64,000 nucleotides of DNA from Planctomycetota bacterium (GTDB lineage Bacteria > Planctomycetota > UBA1135 > GCA-002686595), in contig JACKHV010000001.1 of the NCBI GenBank assembly GCA_020638835.1, positions 434,001-498,000 on the forward strand. The letters run 5' to 3'. Positions 1 through 8,974 of this stretch are shown piece by piece; position 1 is the first letter of the stretch, and each line of letters begins with the position of its first letter. Both the position numbers and the translations under genes were made by a program. Below the pieces are notes generated by a model. That model had not been told where the DNA came from. It did no database searches and saw nothing but the letters and a program-made list of their open reading frames with translations.

Positions 1-3000
1 GGCTGCTGTTCGACGGCGTTCCGCCGGAACGCATCCTCGCGACGACCTTCACGCGCAAGGCGGCGGGCGAGATCCTCGACCGCGTGCTCGAGCGGCTCGT
101 CGAGGGCGCGCACGGCGGCGCAGGGCTTACGCAGCTCGCGCACTTCGTCGCGCGTCCGGGGCTGAGCGCCGACGAGTGCGTGCGCTTGCTCGGCGGGCTG
201 ACGCGCGCCATCGACCGCTTCCAGGTGCGCACGATCGACGCCTTCTTCGTGCAGCTCGCGAACCTCTTCGCGCTCGACCTCGAGCTGCCGCCCGACTGGT
301 CGATCGTGGACGAGCGCGAGGACCTGGAGTTGCGCGACGAAGCCGTGGCGAGCGTCCTCGGCGACGGCGACAAGGCGGAGCGCCTGGAGCTGCTGCGCGG
401 CCTGCGCGCCGGCGCGGCGCCGAGCCGCGTGCACGACGAGGTGCTCAGCCGGCTCGACGAAGGGCGCGACCTCTACCTGGAGAGCAGCGAAGAAGCGTGG
501 TCGTGCGTGCGCTCGGTGGGCAAGCTCGAGCCGAAGGCACTCGACGCGGCGCTCGGGAACCTGCGCTCGGCGGAGTTGCCGCGCAAGAAGAACGGCGATC
601 CGGACTCGCGCTTCGAGAAGGCGCTTGCGGTCGCGCTGGAAGCCGTCGAGAAGGAGGACTGGAGCGTGCTCGTCGAGAAAGGGCTGGGACGCGCCGTGCT
701 CGACTGCAGCTGCGCGTACTACAAGGTTCCGTTCAGCGACAGTCTGATCGAGTCCTTGACGCCCGTCGTCTCGCACGCCGTCGCGTGCCTGGTCGAGGAG
801 ATCGCGCAGCGCAACGCCGCCCTGCGCGAGCTGCTGCGCCGCTTCGAGGAACGCTACCAGCAGCTGAAGCGTTCGCGCGGCGCGTACCGCTTCGACGACC
901 TGCCGCTCGCGCTGGCGGGCAATGCGCAGGCGAACAACCCGCTCGAGGAACGCGAGCTCGACCTGTGGTTCCGACTCGACGGGCGGCTCGACCACCTCTT
1001 GCTCGACGAGTTCCAAGACACTGCACCGCTGCAGTGGCGCATCCTCGCGCCCGTGGCGGAAGAGGTCCTCGCCGACGGCACCGGCGAGCGTTCGTTCTTC
1101 TGCGTGGGGGACACGAAGCAGTCGATCTACGGCTGGCGCAAGGCCGAACCGCGCTTGCTCGCGGGGCTCGCGGCGAAGTACCCGGTGCTCGAGGAGACGT
1201 ACATGACGGAGAGCTACCGCTCTTCGCATGTGGTCCTCGACACCGTCAACCGCGTCTTCGGCAGGGTGGGCAAGAACGAGGCGTTCGCCGCGGAAACGCG
1301 CGAAGTCGAGCGCGCGGCGGCGGTCGCGTGGGAGGCGAGCTACCAAGAACACGTTGCGGCGAAGGACCTGTCCGGAGCCGCCTTCGTCGTGCTGGCGGAC
1401 GAACCGGACGAGGAGCGCGGAGAGAAGACTGTCGACTGCGTGCTGCGCCGCTGCGTCGAGCGCGTCACGCAGATCCGCGCGGAGGCGCCCGCGGCGACGG
1501 TCGGCGTGCTGCTGCGCCGCAAGGCGTGGATCCCGAGCTTGATCCACGCGCTGCGCGAGGCCGGCGTCCCGGCGAGCGGCGAGGGCGGCAACCCGCTGAT
1601 CGACGCAGAGTCCGTGCAAGCGTTCCTGTCGTTGCTGCACCTCGCCGACCACCCGGACGACAGCGCGGCCGCCTTCCACCTCGCGAGCACGCCGTTGGGC
1701 GCGCGCGTGGGGCTCGGGCTGGACGTCGACGAGGCGGGCCGACGCGCGTGGTCGCGCGAGATGCGTGCGCGGCTCGCGGACCAAGGACTCGGTGCGCTCG
1801 CGGAGGAACTCGCGTCCACCGTCGCGCACGACGCCGGTTGGAACGCCTGGGACCGGCAGCGCTTCGCGCAGCTCGTCGACCTCGCCTACGCCTTCGAGGA
1901 CCGTGCGGGGCTGCGCCCGACCGACTTCGCGGAACACGTGCGGCAAGAGCGTGTCGAGGCGGGCGTCGGCGCGGAAGTGCGCGTCATGACGATCCACGCG
2001 TCGAAGGGACTCGAGTTCGACGCCGTCGTCGTGCCGGAACTGCACGCTTCGCTCGGCGGAAGGCGCGACGCGCTGCTGAGCTTGCGCCGAGATCCCTACG
2101 GCATGATCGACTCGGTGTCGGTCGCGCCGACGAAGGAACTCTCGCTCGGCGATACGGAGCTGCAGGAGCTGTACGACGGCGCGACGGCGGCGTCGATCAT
2201 CGAGGCGCTGTGCGTGATCTACGTCGCGCTCACCCGCGCGGCGCGGCGCCTCGACATCGTGCTGCCCTACGTCGACCGCGAGAAGGAGTCGGCCAAGGAG
2301 TCGAAGAGCGAACTCCCGCTGAACGGTTCGGTCCTGCTGCGCTACGGCCTCGTCGAAGACCTGGATGCCGAGGTCGACGCGGACGGCGTGATCTGGGCGC
2401 ACCCCGAGAACAGCGCCGACTGGGCGGAGGGCTGTGCCGGCACGCGGGCGACGGAGACGGCGCCTGCGGAGCAGCCGAAGTTCCACCTGGCCGCGTCGAC
2501 GCACACGCGCAGCGCGCCGACTCGCACTGCGTCGGCAATGGAAGGCGGCGGCTCACGCAGCGCGGGATCGCTGTTGCGACCCGGCCGCGGCGCGACGGTG
2601 GGGACGGTCGTGCACCGCTGGTTCGAACGCGTCCCGTGGATCGACGACGAGCTTCCGACCGACGACGAGCTGCGCGCCCTCGCGCGCACCACGACTCGCG
2701 ACGCGCAGATGGTCGAGAGCGCGCTCGGCATCTTCCGCGAGAGCACCTCGTCGCCGGCGCTGCGCGAGGCCCTGTCCGCCGCGAGCTACGACACCGCCGG
2801 AGGACGCACGGTCGTCGTGCGCAACGAACACGCCTTCTCCGTCTTCCTGCCCGACGAGCACGGCGAGCAGGAGCTCTGGAACGGCGCGATCGACCGCCTC
2901 GTGCTCCTCTCGGACGGCGACCGCGTCGTGAGCGCCGACGTCATCGACTACAAGACCGACAGCCTTCCCGACGCGGATGCCCTGCAGGCGCGCGTCGAGC

Positions 3001-3119
3001 ACTACCGCCCGCAGCTCGAGAACTACCGCCGCATCGTCTGCGCGCAGTTCGACCTCGACGCGGCCGCGGTGCGCTGCCGGCTGTTGTTCCTGTCGACGGG
3101 CGCGGTCGTCGACCTCTGA
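1..3119 (+). CDS. AddA/RecB-like UvrD helicase-nuclease (5' end outside the window)
   Basis: ATP-dependent helicase-exonuclease subunit for processing double-strand DNA ends during recombinational repair. The frame is already open at base 3 and encodes a helicase motif Ia-like stretch (LATTFTRKAA) before any start codon, so the true start lies upstream; the GTG at 84 is internal. About 1,038 residues are visible. Motifs in order: Walker B DEFQDT (near visible residue 333), GDTKQSIYGW (near 367), motif V TIHASKGLEFD (near 662), motif VI YVALTRA (near 740), then a C-terminal PD-(D/E)XK nuclease core with VIDYKTD (near 982). Helicase plus C-terminal nuclease is the AddA/RecB architecture. AddA is favoured over RecB because the N-terminal inserts look short, but the partner gene is not visible. 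It converges on tsaD with a 3-nt gap. Confidence 0.85.
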   Translation, partial: LLFDGVPPERILATTFTRKAAGEILDRVLERLVEGAHGGAGLTQLAHFVARPGLSADECVRLLGGLTRAIDRFQVRTIDAFFVQLANLFALDLELPPDWSIVDEREDLELRDEAVASVLGDGDKAERLELLRGLRAGAAPSRVHDEVLSRLDEGRDLYLESSEEAWSCVRSVGKLEPKALDAALGNLRSAELPRKKNGDPDSRFEKALAVALEAVEKEDWSVLVEKGLGRAVLDCSCAYYKVPFSDSLIESLTPVVSHAVACLVEEIAQRNAALRELLRRFEERYQQLKRSRGAYRFDDLPLALAGNAQANNPLEERELDLWFRLDGRLDHLLLDEFQDTAPLQWRILAPVAEEVLADGTGERSFFCVGDTKQSIYGWRKAEPRLLAGLAAKYPVLEETYMTESYRSSHVVLDTVNRVFGRVGKNEAFAAETREVERAAAVAWEASYQEHVAAKDLSGAAFVVLADEPDEERGEKTVDCVLRRCVERVTQIRAEAPAATVGVLLRRKAWIPSLIHALREAGVPASGEGGNPLIDAESVQAFLSLLHLADHPDDSAAAFHLASTPLGARVGLGLDVDEAGRRAWSREMRARLADQGLGALAEELASTVAHDAGWNAWDRQRFAQLVDLAYAFEDRAGLRPTDFAEHVRQERVEAGVGAEVRVMTIHASKGLEFDAVVVPELHASLGGRRDALLSLRRDPYGMIDSVSVAPTKELSLGDTELQELYDGATAASIIEALCVIYVALTRAARRLDIVLPYVDREKESAKESKSELPLNGSVLLRYGLVEDLDAEVDADGVIWAHPENSADWAEGCAGTRATETAPAEQPKFHLAASTHTRSAPTRTASAMEGGGSRSAGSLLRPGRGATVGTVVHRWFERVPWIDDELPTDDELRALARTTTRDAQMVESALGIFRESTSSPALREALSAASYDTAGGRTVVVRNEHAFSVFLPDEHGEQELWNGAIDRLVLLSDGDRVVSADVIDYKTDSLPDADALQARVEHYRPQLENYRRIVCAQFDLDAAAVRCRLLFLSTGAVVDL

Positions 3120-3122
3120 GGG

Positions 3123-4136
3123 TCAGCGCGCCAGCGCGTCCGCGGACCAGTCGAGCACGCGGCCGGCCAGCAGCAGCTCGTTGCCGAGTCCCGCGATCAT
3201 CACGGCGTTGTCGGTGCAGTAGGCAGGCGAAGGGAAGTGCACGCGGATGTCGTCGTGCGCCGCGCGCTCGTGCATCAGGTCGCGCAGGCGTCGGTTGCAT
3301 GCGACGCCGCCGCTGACGATGACGCGCGAGAGGCCCGCTTCTCGCGCCGCGCGCAGCGTCTGGTCCGTGAGTGTGTCGACGACGGCCTCCTCGAAGCTGG
3401 CCGCGACGTCCGCGGGCGCCTCGATGTCTTCCGGAGCCGGCGTCGCGGCCAACGCGTCTCCGCCGCGCAGGTGGTACAGCACGGCGGTCTTGAGGCCGCT
3501 GAAGGAGAAGCCGATCGAACCGTCCTTCGCGCGGTAGCGGGGGAAGCGCACGGCTTCGCGGTTGCCCTTCGCCGCGAGGGCGGAGACCGACGGCCCGCCC
3601 GGGTAGGACAGGCCGAGGAGCCACGCGACCTTGTCGAAGGCTTCGCCGGCGGCGTCGTCGAGCGTCGTGGCGAGCGGCACGATTTCGAGCGGGGACAGCG
3701 CGCGGTAGAGCGTCGTGTGTCCGCCGGAGACGACGAGGGCGATGCACGGGTACGGATCCTCTTGCGCCTCCATCGTCGCCGCGTAGACGTGCGCTTCGAT
3801 GTGGTGGACGCCGACCAGCGGCAGGCCGCGCGTGAACGCAAGCGCCTTCGCCGTCGAGAGCCCGACGAGCAGCGATCCGATCAGCCCGGGCCGTTGCGTG
3901 ACCGCGATGGCGTCCAGCCCGTCGAAGTCGAGGCCGGCCTGCTCGAGCGCGCCATCGATCACCGGCAGGATCTTCTCGAGGTGCGAGCGTCCCGCGATCT
4001 CGGGGACCACGCCGCCGTAGACCGCGTGCTCGGCGATCTGGCTGTGCACGACGGAGGAGAGGACTTCTCGCCCGTCTCGCACGACCGCGGCTGCCGTCTC
4101 GTCGCAGGACGACTCGATGCCGAGGATGGTCGCCAT
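3123..4136 (-). CDS. tsaD: tRNA N6-adenosine threonylcarbamoyltransferase TsaD
   Basis: Catalytic subunit that transfers the threonylcarbamoyl group to A37 of ANN-decoding tRNAs, working with TsaB/TsaE. The 337-residue protein has the usual family length. It starts MATILGIESSCDET, the ASKHA nucleotide-binding opening of Kae1/TsaD. The metal-binding HHIEAH lies at residues 111-116, SGGHTTLY near 140 and a C-terminal CTDNAVMIA motif near 309. The open frame extends upstream, but the ATG at 4136 fits the family N-terminus and overlaps the stop of the upstream protease gene by one base (TGATG), implying translational coupling. Upstream in-frame sequence belongs to the S41 gene in another frame. 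Confidence 0.96.
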   Translation of the reverse strand: MATILGIESSCDETAAAVVRDGREVLSSVVHSQIAEHAVYGGVVPEIAGRSHLEKILPVIDGALEQAGLDFDGLDAIAVTQRPGLIGSLLVGLSTAKALAFTRGLPLVGVHHIEAHVYAATMEAQEDPYPCIALVVSGGHTTLYRALSPLEIVPLATTLDDAAGEAFDKVAWLLGLSYPGGPSVSALAAKGNREAVRFPRYRAKDGSIGFSFSGLKTAVLYHLRGGDALAATPAPEDIEAPADVAASFEEAVVDTLTDQTLRAAREAGLSRVIVSGGVACNRRLRDLMHERAAHDDIRVHFPSPAYCTDNAVMIAGLGNELLLAGRVLDWSADALAR

Positions 4137-5449
4137 CAGTGCCCGTCGCTCTCCTGCGCGATGTCGCGAGCGCCGGTCAGGAGCTGCACCGCGGCGTCGA
4201 GCTGCGCATCGACCGGGTGTCGGTCGAGGAGCTCGGCTCCGATCTCCTCCTCCCAGTCGAGGATGTCGTCGAGCAGCGCGAGGGGCGCGCCGTAGTGTTG
4301 CGTGTGCAGGGCGATCGCCTTGCGTTCCTCTGCGCTGACGGGCACCTCGAGGTCGGGAGCGATGCCGTAGTCGCGACCGTTGTCCGGGTCGCGCTCGAGA
4401 TTGCGGTGCGCGGGCGTGTAGTAGTAGCTCGTCGTGACCTTGGCGATCGTGTGCTCTTCCGGGTAGCGACGGATCGTCTGCACGAGTCCCTTGCCGTGCG
4501 TCGGCGCGCCGACGAGCACCGCGGCGCGGTGGTCCTGCAGCGCTCCCGCGAGCACTTCGGATGCGCTGGCGGAACCCTGGTCGACGAGCACCACGAGCGG
4601 GAAGCCTTGGTACCACGCCTGGTCGCGTTCGGCTTCGTAGTACGTCGGCTTGCCGCGGCCTTCCGTGGAGACGATCACGCCCTCGGGGACGAAACGACGC
4701 GCGATCTCGACCGAGGCGCTCAGCACGCCGCCGGGGTTGCCGCGCACGTCGATCACGAGCGCCTGCATGCCCTGTTCGCGCAGCCGTTCGAAGGCGGCTT
4801 GGAACTCGTCGGGCGTCTCGTGGCTGAAGCCGAGGATGGCCAGGTAGCCGACGCCGTGCTCCTCGTCGAGCATGCGCGCGTGCCGCACGTTCGGGTCGAC
4901 GATCGAGCTGCGCCGGATCTCGCAGGTGCGTTCCGATCCGTCGAGCCCGACGACGTCGAGGCGCACGAGCGTGTCGAGTTCACCTTCCAGCGCGGCCTGG
5001 ATCTCCGCACGGTCGAGGCCTTCGATCGGTTCGCCGTCGATGGCGCGGATGCGGTCGCCGACGCGCACGCCGGCGAGCATCGCTGGGGAGCCGGCCAGCG
5101 GGAAGAGGACTTGTCCGCTGCTCAGATCGCCGCGGAATACGGCGCCGATGCCGACGAAGCGCCCGCGGGTCTCACGCTCGACCTCGCGCGACTCGACGAC
5201 GTCGTAGTAGCGAGAATAGGGGTCGAGTTCGCCGATCATGCCCTTCAGCGCGTCCTTCACGAGCGTGTCGTGGTCGACGTCGCGGACGAAGTTGGCGGAG
5301 ACGAAGTCGCGGACCTCGCGGTAGTGCTGCAGGTCGGGATCCTCACCGGCTTGCAGCCACGTCTGCACGCCCAGCATCAGCGCGGCGCCGGCGGCGAAGC
5401 CCACCACGAAGGTCGTGGCCCCCTGCCCCTGTCGGTCTCGTCGAAGCAT
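4136..5449 (-). CDS. S41 family C-terminal processing peptidase
   Basis: Serine protease of the CtpA/Prc type acting in the periplasm. Residues about 12-33 form a hydrophobic N-terminal anchor (TTFVVGFAAGAALMLGV). A PDZ domain follows at roughly 90-165 (VRVGDRIRAIDGEPIEGL). The catalytic serine is in GSASASEV (near 290) and the lysine in HGKGLVQT (near 318), so the Ser-Lys dyad is intact. Of two possible starts, the ATG at 5449 is chosen because a TAGAAT hexamer sits 7 nt upstream, which would put transcription start at or next to the start codon; the ATG at 5470 would place that hexamer inside the gene. It is followed by tsaD with a 1-nt overlap. Confidence 0.93.
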   Translation of the reverse strand: MLRRDRQGQGATTFVVGFAAGAALMLGVQTWLQAGEDPDLQHYREVRDFVSANFVRDVDHDTLVKDALKGMIGELDPYSRYYDVVESREVERETRGRFVGIGAVFRGDLSSGQVLFPLAGSPAMLAGVRVGDRIRAIDGEPIEGLDRAEIQAALEGELDTLVRLDVVGLDGSERTCEIRRSSIVDPNVRHARMLDEEHGVGYLAILGFSHETPDEFQAAFERLREQGMQALVIDVRGNPGGVLSASVEIARRFVPEGVIVSTEGRGKPTYYEAERDQAWYQGFPLVVLVDQGSASASEVLAGALQDHRAAVLVGAPTHGKGLVQTIRRYPEEHTIAKVTTSYYYTPAHRNLERDPDNGRDYGIAPDLEVPVSAEERKAIALHTQHYGAPLALLDDILDWEEEIGAELLDRHPVDAQLDAAVQLLTGARDIAQESDGH

Positions 5450-5456
5450 GGAGGCG

Positions 5457-5462
5457 ATTCTA
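5457..5462 (-). promoter_or_regulatory. Putative -10 element for a leaderless S41-tsaD transcript
   Basis: TAGAAT on the minus strand, 7 nt before the ATG at 5449. A TTGGTG hexamer lies 19 nt upstream (5482-5487). The spacing predicts an mRNA beginning at or within a base or two of the start codon. This is read from sequence only. Confidence 0.5.
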
Positions 5463-5569
5463 TCGCCCATCCGGCGCGGTGCACCAAGCGCTCGCTTTCG
5501 CGCGACGCACGAGAGAGGGGACCGAGGCCTGCGCCGCGATCCCCTCCATCAAACCGCTGGTGTTCGCAC

Positions 5570-6400
5570 TCAGGCCGCGCCCAGCTCGGCGAGCGCCTGC
5601 GCGGCTTGCTCGTCGTTCGGGGCCACGCCGTGCCAGCCGGGCTGACCCTCCATGAAGGAGACGCCCTTGCCGATCAGCGTGTGGCAGATCAGGGCGCTCG
5701 GGCGGTCTTCGACCTCCTTCGCCTCGCAGAGCGCTCGGTCGACCGCTTCGACGTCGTGTCCGTCGACATCGACCGCGTGCCAGCCGAACGACTCGTACTT
5801 CTCGCGGAGGTCGCGCACGTTCATCACCTTGCGCATCTCGCCGTCGATCTGGACGTTGTTGAAGTCGACCATCACGGTCAGATTCGCCAGCGAGTAGTGT
5901 GCCGCGCTCGTCGCCGCTTCCCAGACCTGTCCTTCTTGGCTCTCGCCGTCCGACGAAGCGACGTAGACGCGCGTGTCCCAGCCGTTCATGCGCGCGGCCA
6001 ACGCCATGCCCGCGCCGACGGACAAGCCGTTGCCGAGGCTGCCCGTGCTCATGTCGATGCCGAGCTCGGGGTTCCGGTGCGGGTGTCCTTGCAGCGGCGA
6101 GCCGAGCTTGCGGAAGCTCATCAACATGTCGCGCGGGATCACGCCCTTCTGCGACAGCAGCGAGTAGAGGCCCGCGCAGGTGTGTCCGTTCGAGAGGATG
6201 AAGCGGTCGCGCTTCGGGTCCAGCAGGTTGTCCGTGTCGAGGCGTAGGTGCTGCATGAACAGCGTCGACATGAAGTCCGCCATGCCCAGCGGACCGCCCG
6301 GGTGACCGCAAGCGGCCGCGTTGACCATGCGGATCACGTCGACGCGCGTCTGGTGCGCCGCCGATTCGATGCGCGCCTTGGCTTCCTTGGTGAGGCTCAT
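5570..6400 (-). CDS. Transketolase, N-terminal (TPP-binding) subunit
   Basis: Half of a split transketolase of the non-oxidative pentose phosphate pathway. The 276-residue protein carries the thiamine-diphosphate domain: GHPGGPLGMADF near residue 30, then SSDGESQEGQVWEA and DFNNVQIDG, which match the GDG...N cofactor/metal motif except that the first Gly is Ser. Start at ATG 6400 (MSLTKEAKARIES), only 2 nt after the end of the C-terminal subunit gene. In split transketolases the N-terminal gene usually comes first; here it is second in the transcript. The C-terminal pyrimidine-binding half is absent from this protein. Confidence 0.93.
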   Translation of the reverse strand: MSLTKEAKARIESAAHQTRVDVIRMVNAAACGHPGGPLGMADFMSTLFMQHLRLDTDNLLDPKRDRFILSNGHTCAGLYSLLSQKGVIPRDMLMSFRKLGSPLQGHPHRNPELGIDMSTGSLGNGLSVGAGMALAARMNGWDTRVYVASSDGESQEGQVWEAATSAAHYSLANLTVMVDFNNVQIDGEMRKVMNVRDLREKYESFGWHAVDVDGHDVEAVDRALCEAKEVEDRPSALICHTLIGKGVSFMEGQPGWHGVAPNDEQAAQALAELGAA

Positions 6401-6402
6401 CT

Positions 6403-7359
6403 TCAGGCTCCCTTGCGTTGCACGAGCTTCTTCGCGCGGGTCGCGATCGAAGCGGCGTCGAGGCCGTAGCGGGCGAGCAACTCGTCCGCCGTGCCGCTCT
6501 CGCCGAAGGTGTCTTCGACGCCCACGAGGTCCATCGGAACGGGGCAGTGTTGGGTCACGACTTCGGCGACCGCGGAGCCGAGCCCGCCGCGCACCTGGTG
6601 TTCTTCGGCGGTCAGGATCGCGCCGCAGTCGCGCGCGGCGGCGACGATCAGCGCCTCGTCGATCGGCTTGATCGTGGCCATGTCGATCACGCGGGCGCTG
6701 ATGCCCTGCGCCGCGAGCAGGTCCGCGGCATCGAGCGCGGCCGGAACCTCCACACCGCAGGCGATCATCGCGAGGTCCGAGCCGTCGCGCAGCACGACAC
6801 CCTTGCCGACCTCGAAGCGGTAGTCGTCCGGCATCACGACCGGCGTCGCCGCGCGCGAGAGCCTCACGTAGGCCGGCCCGTCGAAGTCGACCAGCGCGCG
6901 CACGGCAGCCGCCGCCTCGACCGCGTCCGCGGGGACGATCACCGTCATGCCGGGGAGCACGCGCATCAGCGTCACGTCCTCGAGCATCTGGTGCGACTTG
7001 CCGTCCTCGCCGACCGTCAGTCCGGCGTGCGTCGCGCAGACCTTGACGTTGAGGCGCGGGACGCAGATCGACTGTCGGATCTGCTCCCAGGCCTTGCCGG
7101 CCGCGAACATCGCGAAGGAGCTGGCGAAGACCGTCTTCCCCATCGCGGCGAGTCCCGCCGCGGTGCCCATCATGTTCGCTTCGGCGACACCGATGTTGAA
7201 GAAGCGGTCCGGGTGGGCCTTCGAGAAGGCCTTGGTCTTGGTCGAACCGGAGAGGTCCGCGTCGAGCACGACGACGTGCGGGCATTCCTTGCCGAGGGCG
7301 AGGAGAGCCTCACCGTAGGCTTCGCGGGTGGCGATCTTCTTGGCGGGAGGGGCTTCCAC
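6403..7359 (-). CDS. Transketolase, C-terminal (pyrimidine-binding) subunit
   Basis: The other half of the split transketolase: a Transket_pyr domain (VVVLDADLSGSTKT, then FFNIGVAEANMMG, whose Glu activates TPP) followed by the transketolase C-terminal domain. It is 318 residues, the expected size. Start taken as GTG 7359 (EAPPAKKIATREAYGEAL); a GGAAG stretch lies about 5-9 nt upstream, and the longer open frame has an Arg/Pro-rich leader unlike the family. It is first in a two-gene operon with the N-terminal half 2 nt downstream. A promoter-like pair lies at 7432-7460. Confidence 0.92.
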   Translation of the reverse strand: MEAPPAKKIATREAYGEALLALGKECPHVVVLDADLSGSTKTKAFSKAHPDRFFNIGVAEANMMGTAAGLAAMGKTVFASSFAMFAAGKAWEQIRQSICVPRLNVKVCATHAGLTVGEDGKSHQMLEDVTLMRVLPGMTVIVPADAVEAAAAVRALVDFDGPAYVRLSRAATPVVMPDDYRFEVGKGVVLRDGSDLAMIACGVEVPAALDAADLLAAQGISARVIDMATIKPIDEALIVAAARDCGAILTAEEHQVRGGLGSAVAEVVTQHCPVPMDLVGVEDTFGESGTADELLARYGLDAASIATRAKKLVQRKGA

Positions 7360-7431
7360 GGGGCACTTCCGGGCTCGGGGAGGGGTAGGGCCGCGCGGCG
7401 CGCGCGACTCCGAGAGCAAGCGACTGGCGCG

Positions 7432-7460
7432 GTTGTACGGGCTGCGAGGGAGCCCTGCAA
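7432..7460 (-). promoter_or_regulatory. Putative sigma-70-type promoter for the transketolase operon
   Basis: On the minus strand TTGCAG (7455-7460) and TACAAC (7432-7437) are separated by exactly 17 nt and lie about 73 nt before the GTG at 7359. It is the best two-box promoter in the window. The surrounding 348-nt gap between the divergent genes (7360-7707) holds this and a possible TATGTT (7621-7626) for the plus-strand gene; no ORF is seen in it. Confidence 0.45.
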
Positions 7461-7707
7461 ACGCACCGCGCGAAAGCCCACCAAGACGAGGGTTTCCGAG
7501 CGCGTTCGCGAGCTCGACTCGCACCGCAGCGGGCGCGCCCTGTCCTCGCTGGTGTCCCACCAGAAGGACGCGGGCGCCGAAGCCGGCGCCGAGCGGAAGC
7601 CCCAACCCGGCCCGAAACAGTATGTTAGGTCCACGGACCAAGCGCGCGCGGTTCGGCACGCCGCTCGCTGCTCACCGCCGTCCCCAGCTCCAGACGAGGT
7701 CATGAGC

Positions 7708-8946
7708 ATGAAACACAGCATCCAAGGCGCCCTCTTCCTCCTCCTCGCCTCCGCGGCCCTCCCGGCCACGGCGCAGGCCGCCGAGAGCGAAGGGCTGCAG
7801 AAGATCCGTCGCACCTTCTCCCAGGCCGACCGCAACGCCGACGGCTTCCTCGACCCCGCCGAGGCGAAGCGCGCGACGATCCCGTCGGCCGACTTCGTGG
7901 GGCAGGACCACGACGGTGACCGGAAGCTGTCCGAGGACGAGTTCCTCCTCTACTACCGCCAGCTGCTGATCGGTGCCGAGCAGAAGGTCGACGCCGACGT
8001 CGACCGTGAGGCCGCGCGCATCCAAGACGTCCGCGCCAAGCAGGCGGCGGAAGCCGCGCGACGCGAGGCCGAGGAAGCGCGGCGCGCGGAAGCCGAGAAG
8101 CGCGCGGAAGAGCGCGTCGTCCTCTCGAAGAACGTGTCCGAGAAGCTGCGGCGTGCCGAGGCCGCGCTCGACTCGATGGTCGCGCGCGGGAAGCTGACGC
8201 AGGCCGAGGCGGACGAGAAGCGCGAAGTGCTGCGCCGGCGTGCCGAAGCCGTCAGCGGTCGCTCGCGTCAGCAGGTGCAGGGAGAGAAGCCCGCCGTCGA
8301 GGGCGCGAACGGCGAGGTGGACGTCGAGAAGCGCTTCCGGCGCGCCGAAGACGCCCTGCGCCAGGCGAGCGGCGAGGGCGAGCTGTCGCGTGAGGAAGCT
8401 CGCGAGAAGCAGTCCAAGCTCGCCGAGCGCGCACGCAACGCCCAGAGCGACGCGCAGGGCAATGAGCGCGACAAGTTGAGCGCCGAACTCGCGCAGCTCG
8501 ACGCCGACGTCGCCGCGGGTCGCCTCTCGAAGGAAGACTACGAGGTGCGTCGCGCCGCGCTGATCGACCGCGCCAAGCAGGCGGAGAAGGTCGGGCCGGA
8601 CAAGCCCGCGCCCGCCGACCCGGTGAACGAGAAGGAGAAGGCGCGCGGCGAAGCCGCCCGCAAGCAGCACCAAGCCGAGCGCGAGAAGGCGGAGCGCGAA
8701 CAGCAACAGCGCGAACGCGGCGAGGCCGCGCGTCGCCAGCACCAAGAAGCCGAGAAGCTCCGCCAGGAACAAGAGCGTCTGCAGCGCGAGAAGCAGGAGG
8801 CCGAGAAACAGCGTGCTGAGTTCGAACGTCTGCAGCGTGAGAAGCAGGAAGCGGAGCGGCAACGCCAGGAAGCGGAGCGCAAGAAGCGCGCGCAGGAAGA
8901 AGCCGAGCGCAAGCGCAAGGAAGACGGCGGGCGCAAGCGCCCCTGA
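7708..8946 (+). CDS. Secreted EF-hand protein with long charged coiled coil
   Basis: Exported calcium-binding protein of unknown role. MKHSIQGALFLLLASAALPA is a signal peptide with likely cleavage after TAQA (24). Two canonical EF-hand loops follow: DRNADGFLDPAE (41-52) and DHDGDRKLSEDE (67-78), each with acidic residues at positions 1, 3/5 and 12. From about residue 95 to the end (412) the protein is almost uninterrupted Glu/Arg/Lys/Ala/Gln helix resembling the TolA stalk, ending in tandem EAERQRQE-type heptads. ATG 7708 is chosen over 7702 because GAGG (7696-7699) is 8 nt away rather than 2. Similar EF-hand/coil proteins occur in Planctomycetota, but I know no function. Confidence 0.82.
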   Translation: MKHSIQGALFLLLASAALPATAQAAESEGLQKIRRTFSQADRNADGFLDPAEAKRATIPSADFVGQDHDGDRKLSEDEFLLYYRQLLIGAEQKVDADVDREAARIQDVRAKQAAEAARREAEEARRAEAEKRAEERVVLSKNVSEKLRRAEAALDSMVARGKLTQAEADEKREVLRRRAEAVSGRSRQQVQGEKPAVEGANGEVDVEKRFRRAEDALRQASGEGELSREEAREKQSKLAERARNAQSDAQGNERDKLSAELAQLDADVAAGRLSKEDYEVRRAALIDRAKQAEKVGPDKPAPADPVNEKEKARGEAARKQHQAEREKAEREQQQRERGEAARRQHQEAEKLRQEQERLQREKQEAEKQRAEFERLQREKQEAERQRQEAERKKRAQEEAERKRKEDGGRKRP

Positions 8947-8974
8947 CCGAAGCCACTCGCTCCCGGAACCAAGG

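Noticed and set aside
84..3119. GTG at 84 as the real start of the helicase-nuclease
   Set aside because: The frame is open upstream to the window edge and encodes helicase motif Ia, so the gene is truncated by the window.
4139..6247. Open frame of about 700 codons on the plus strand
   Set aside because: It runs antisense across S41 and transketolase genes with intact catalytic motifs; no family features of its own.
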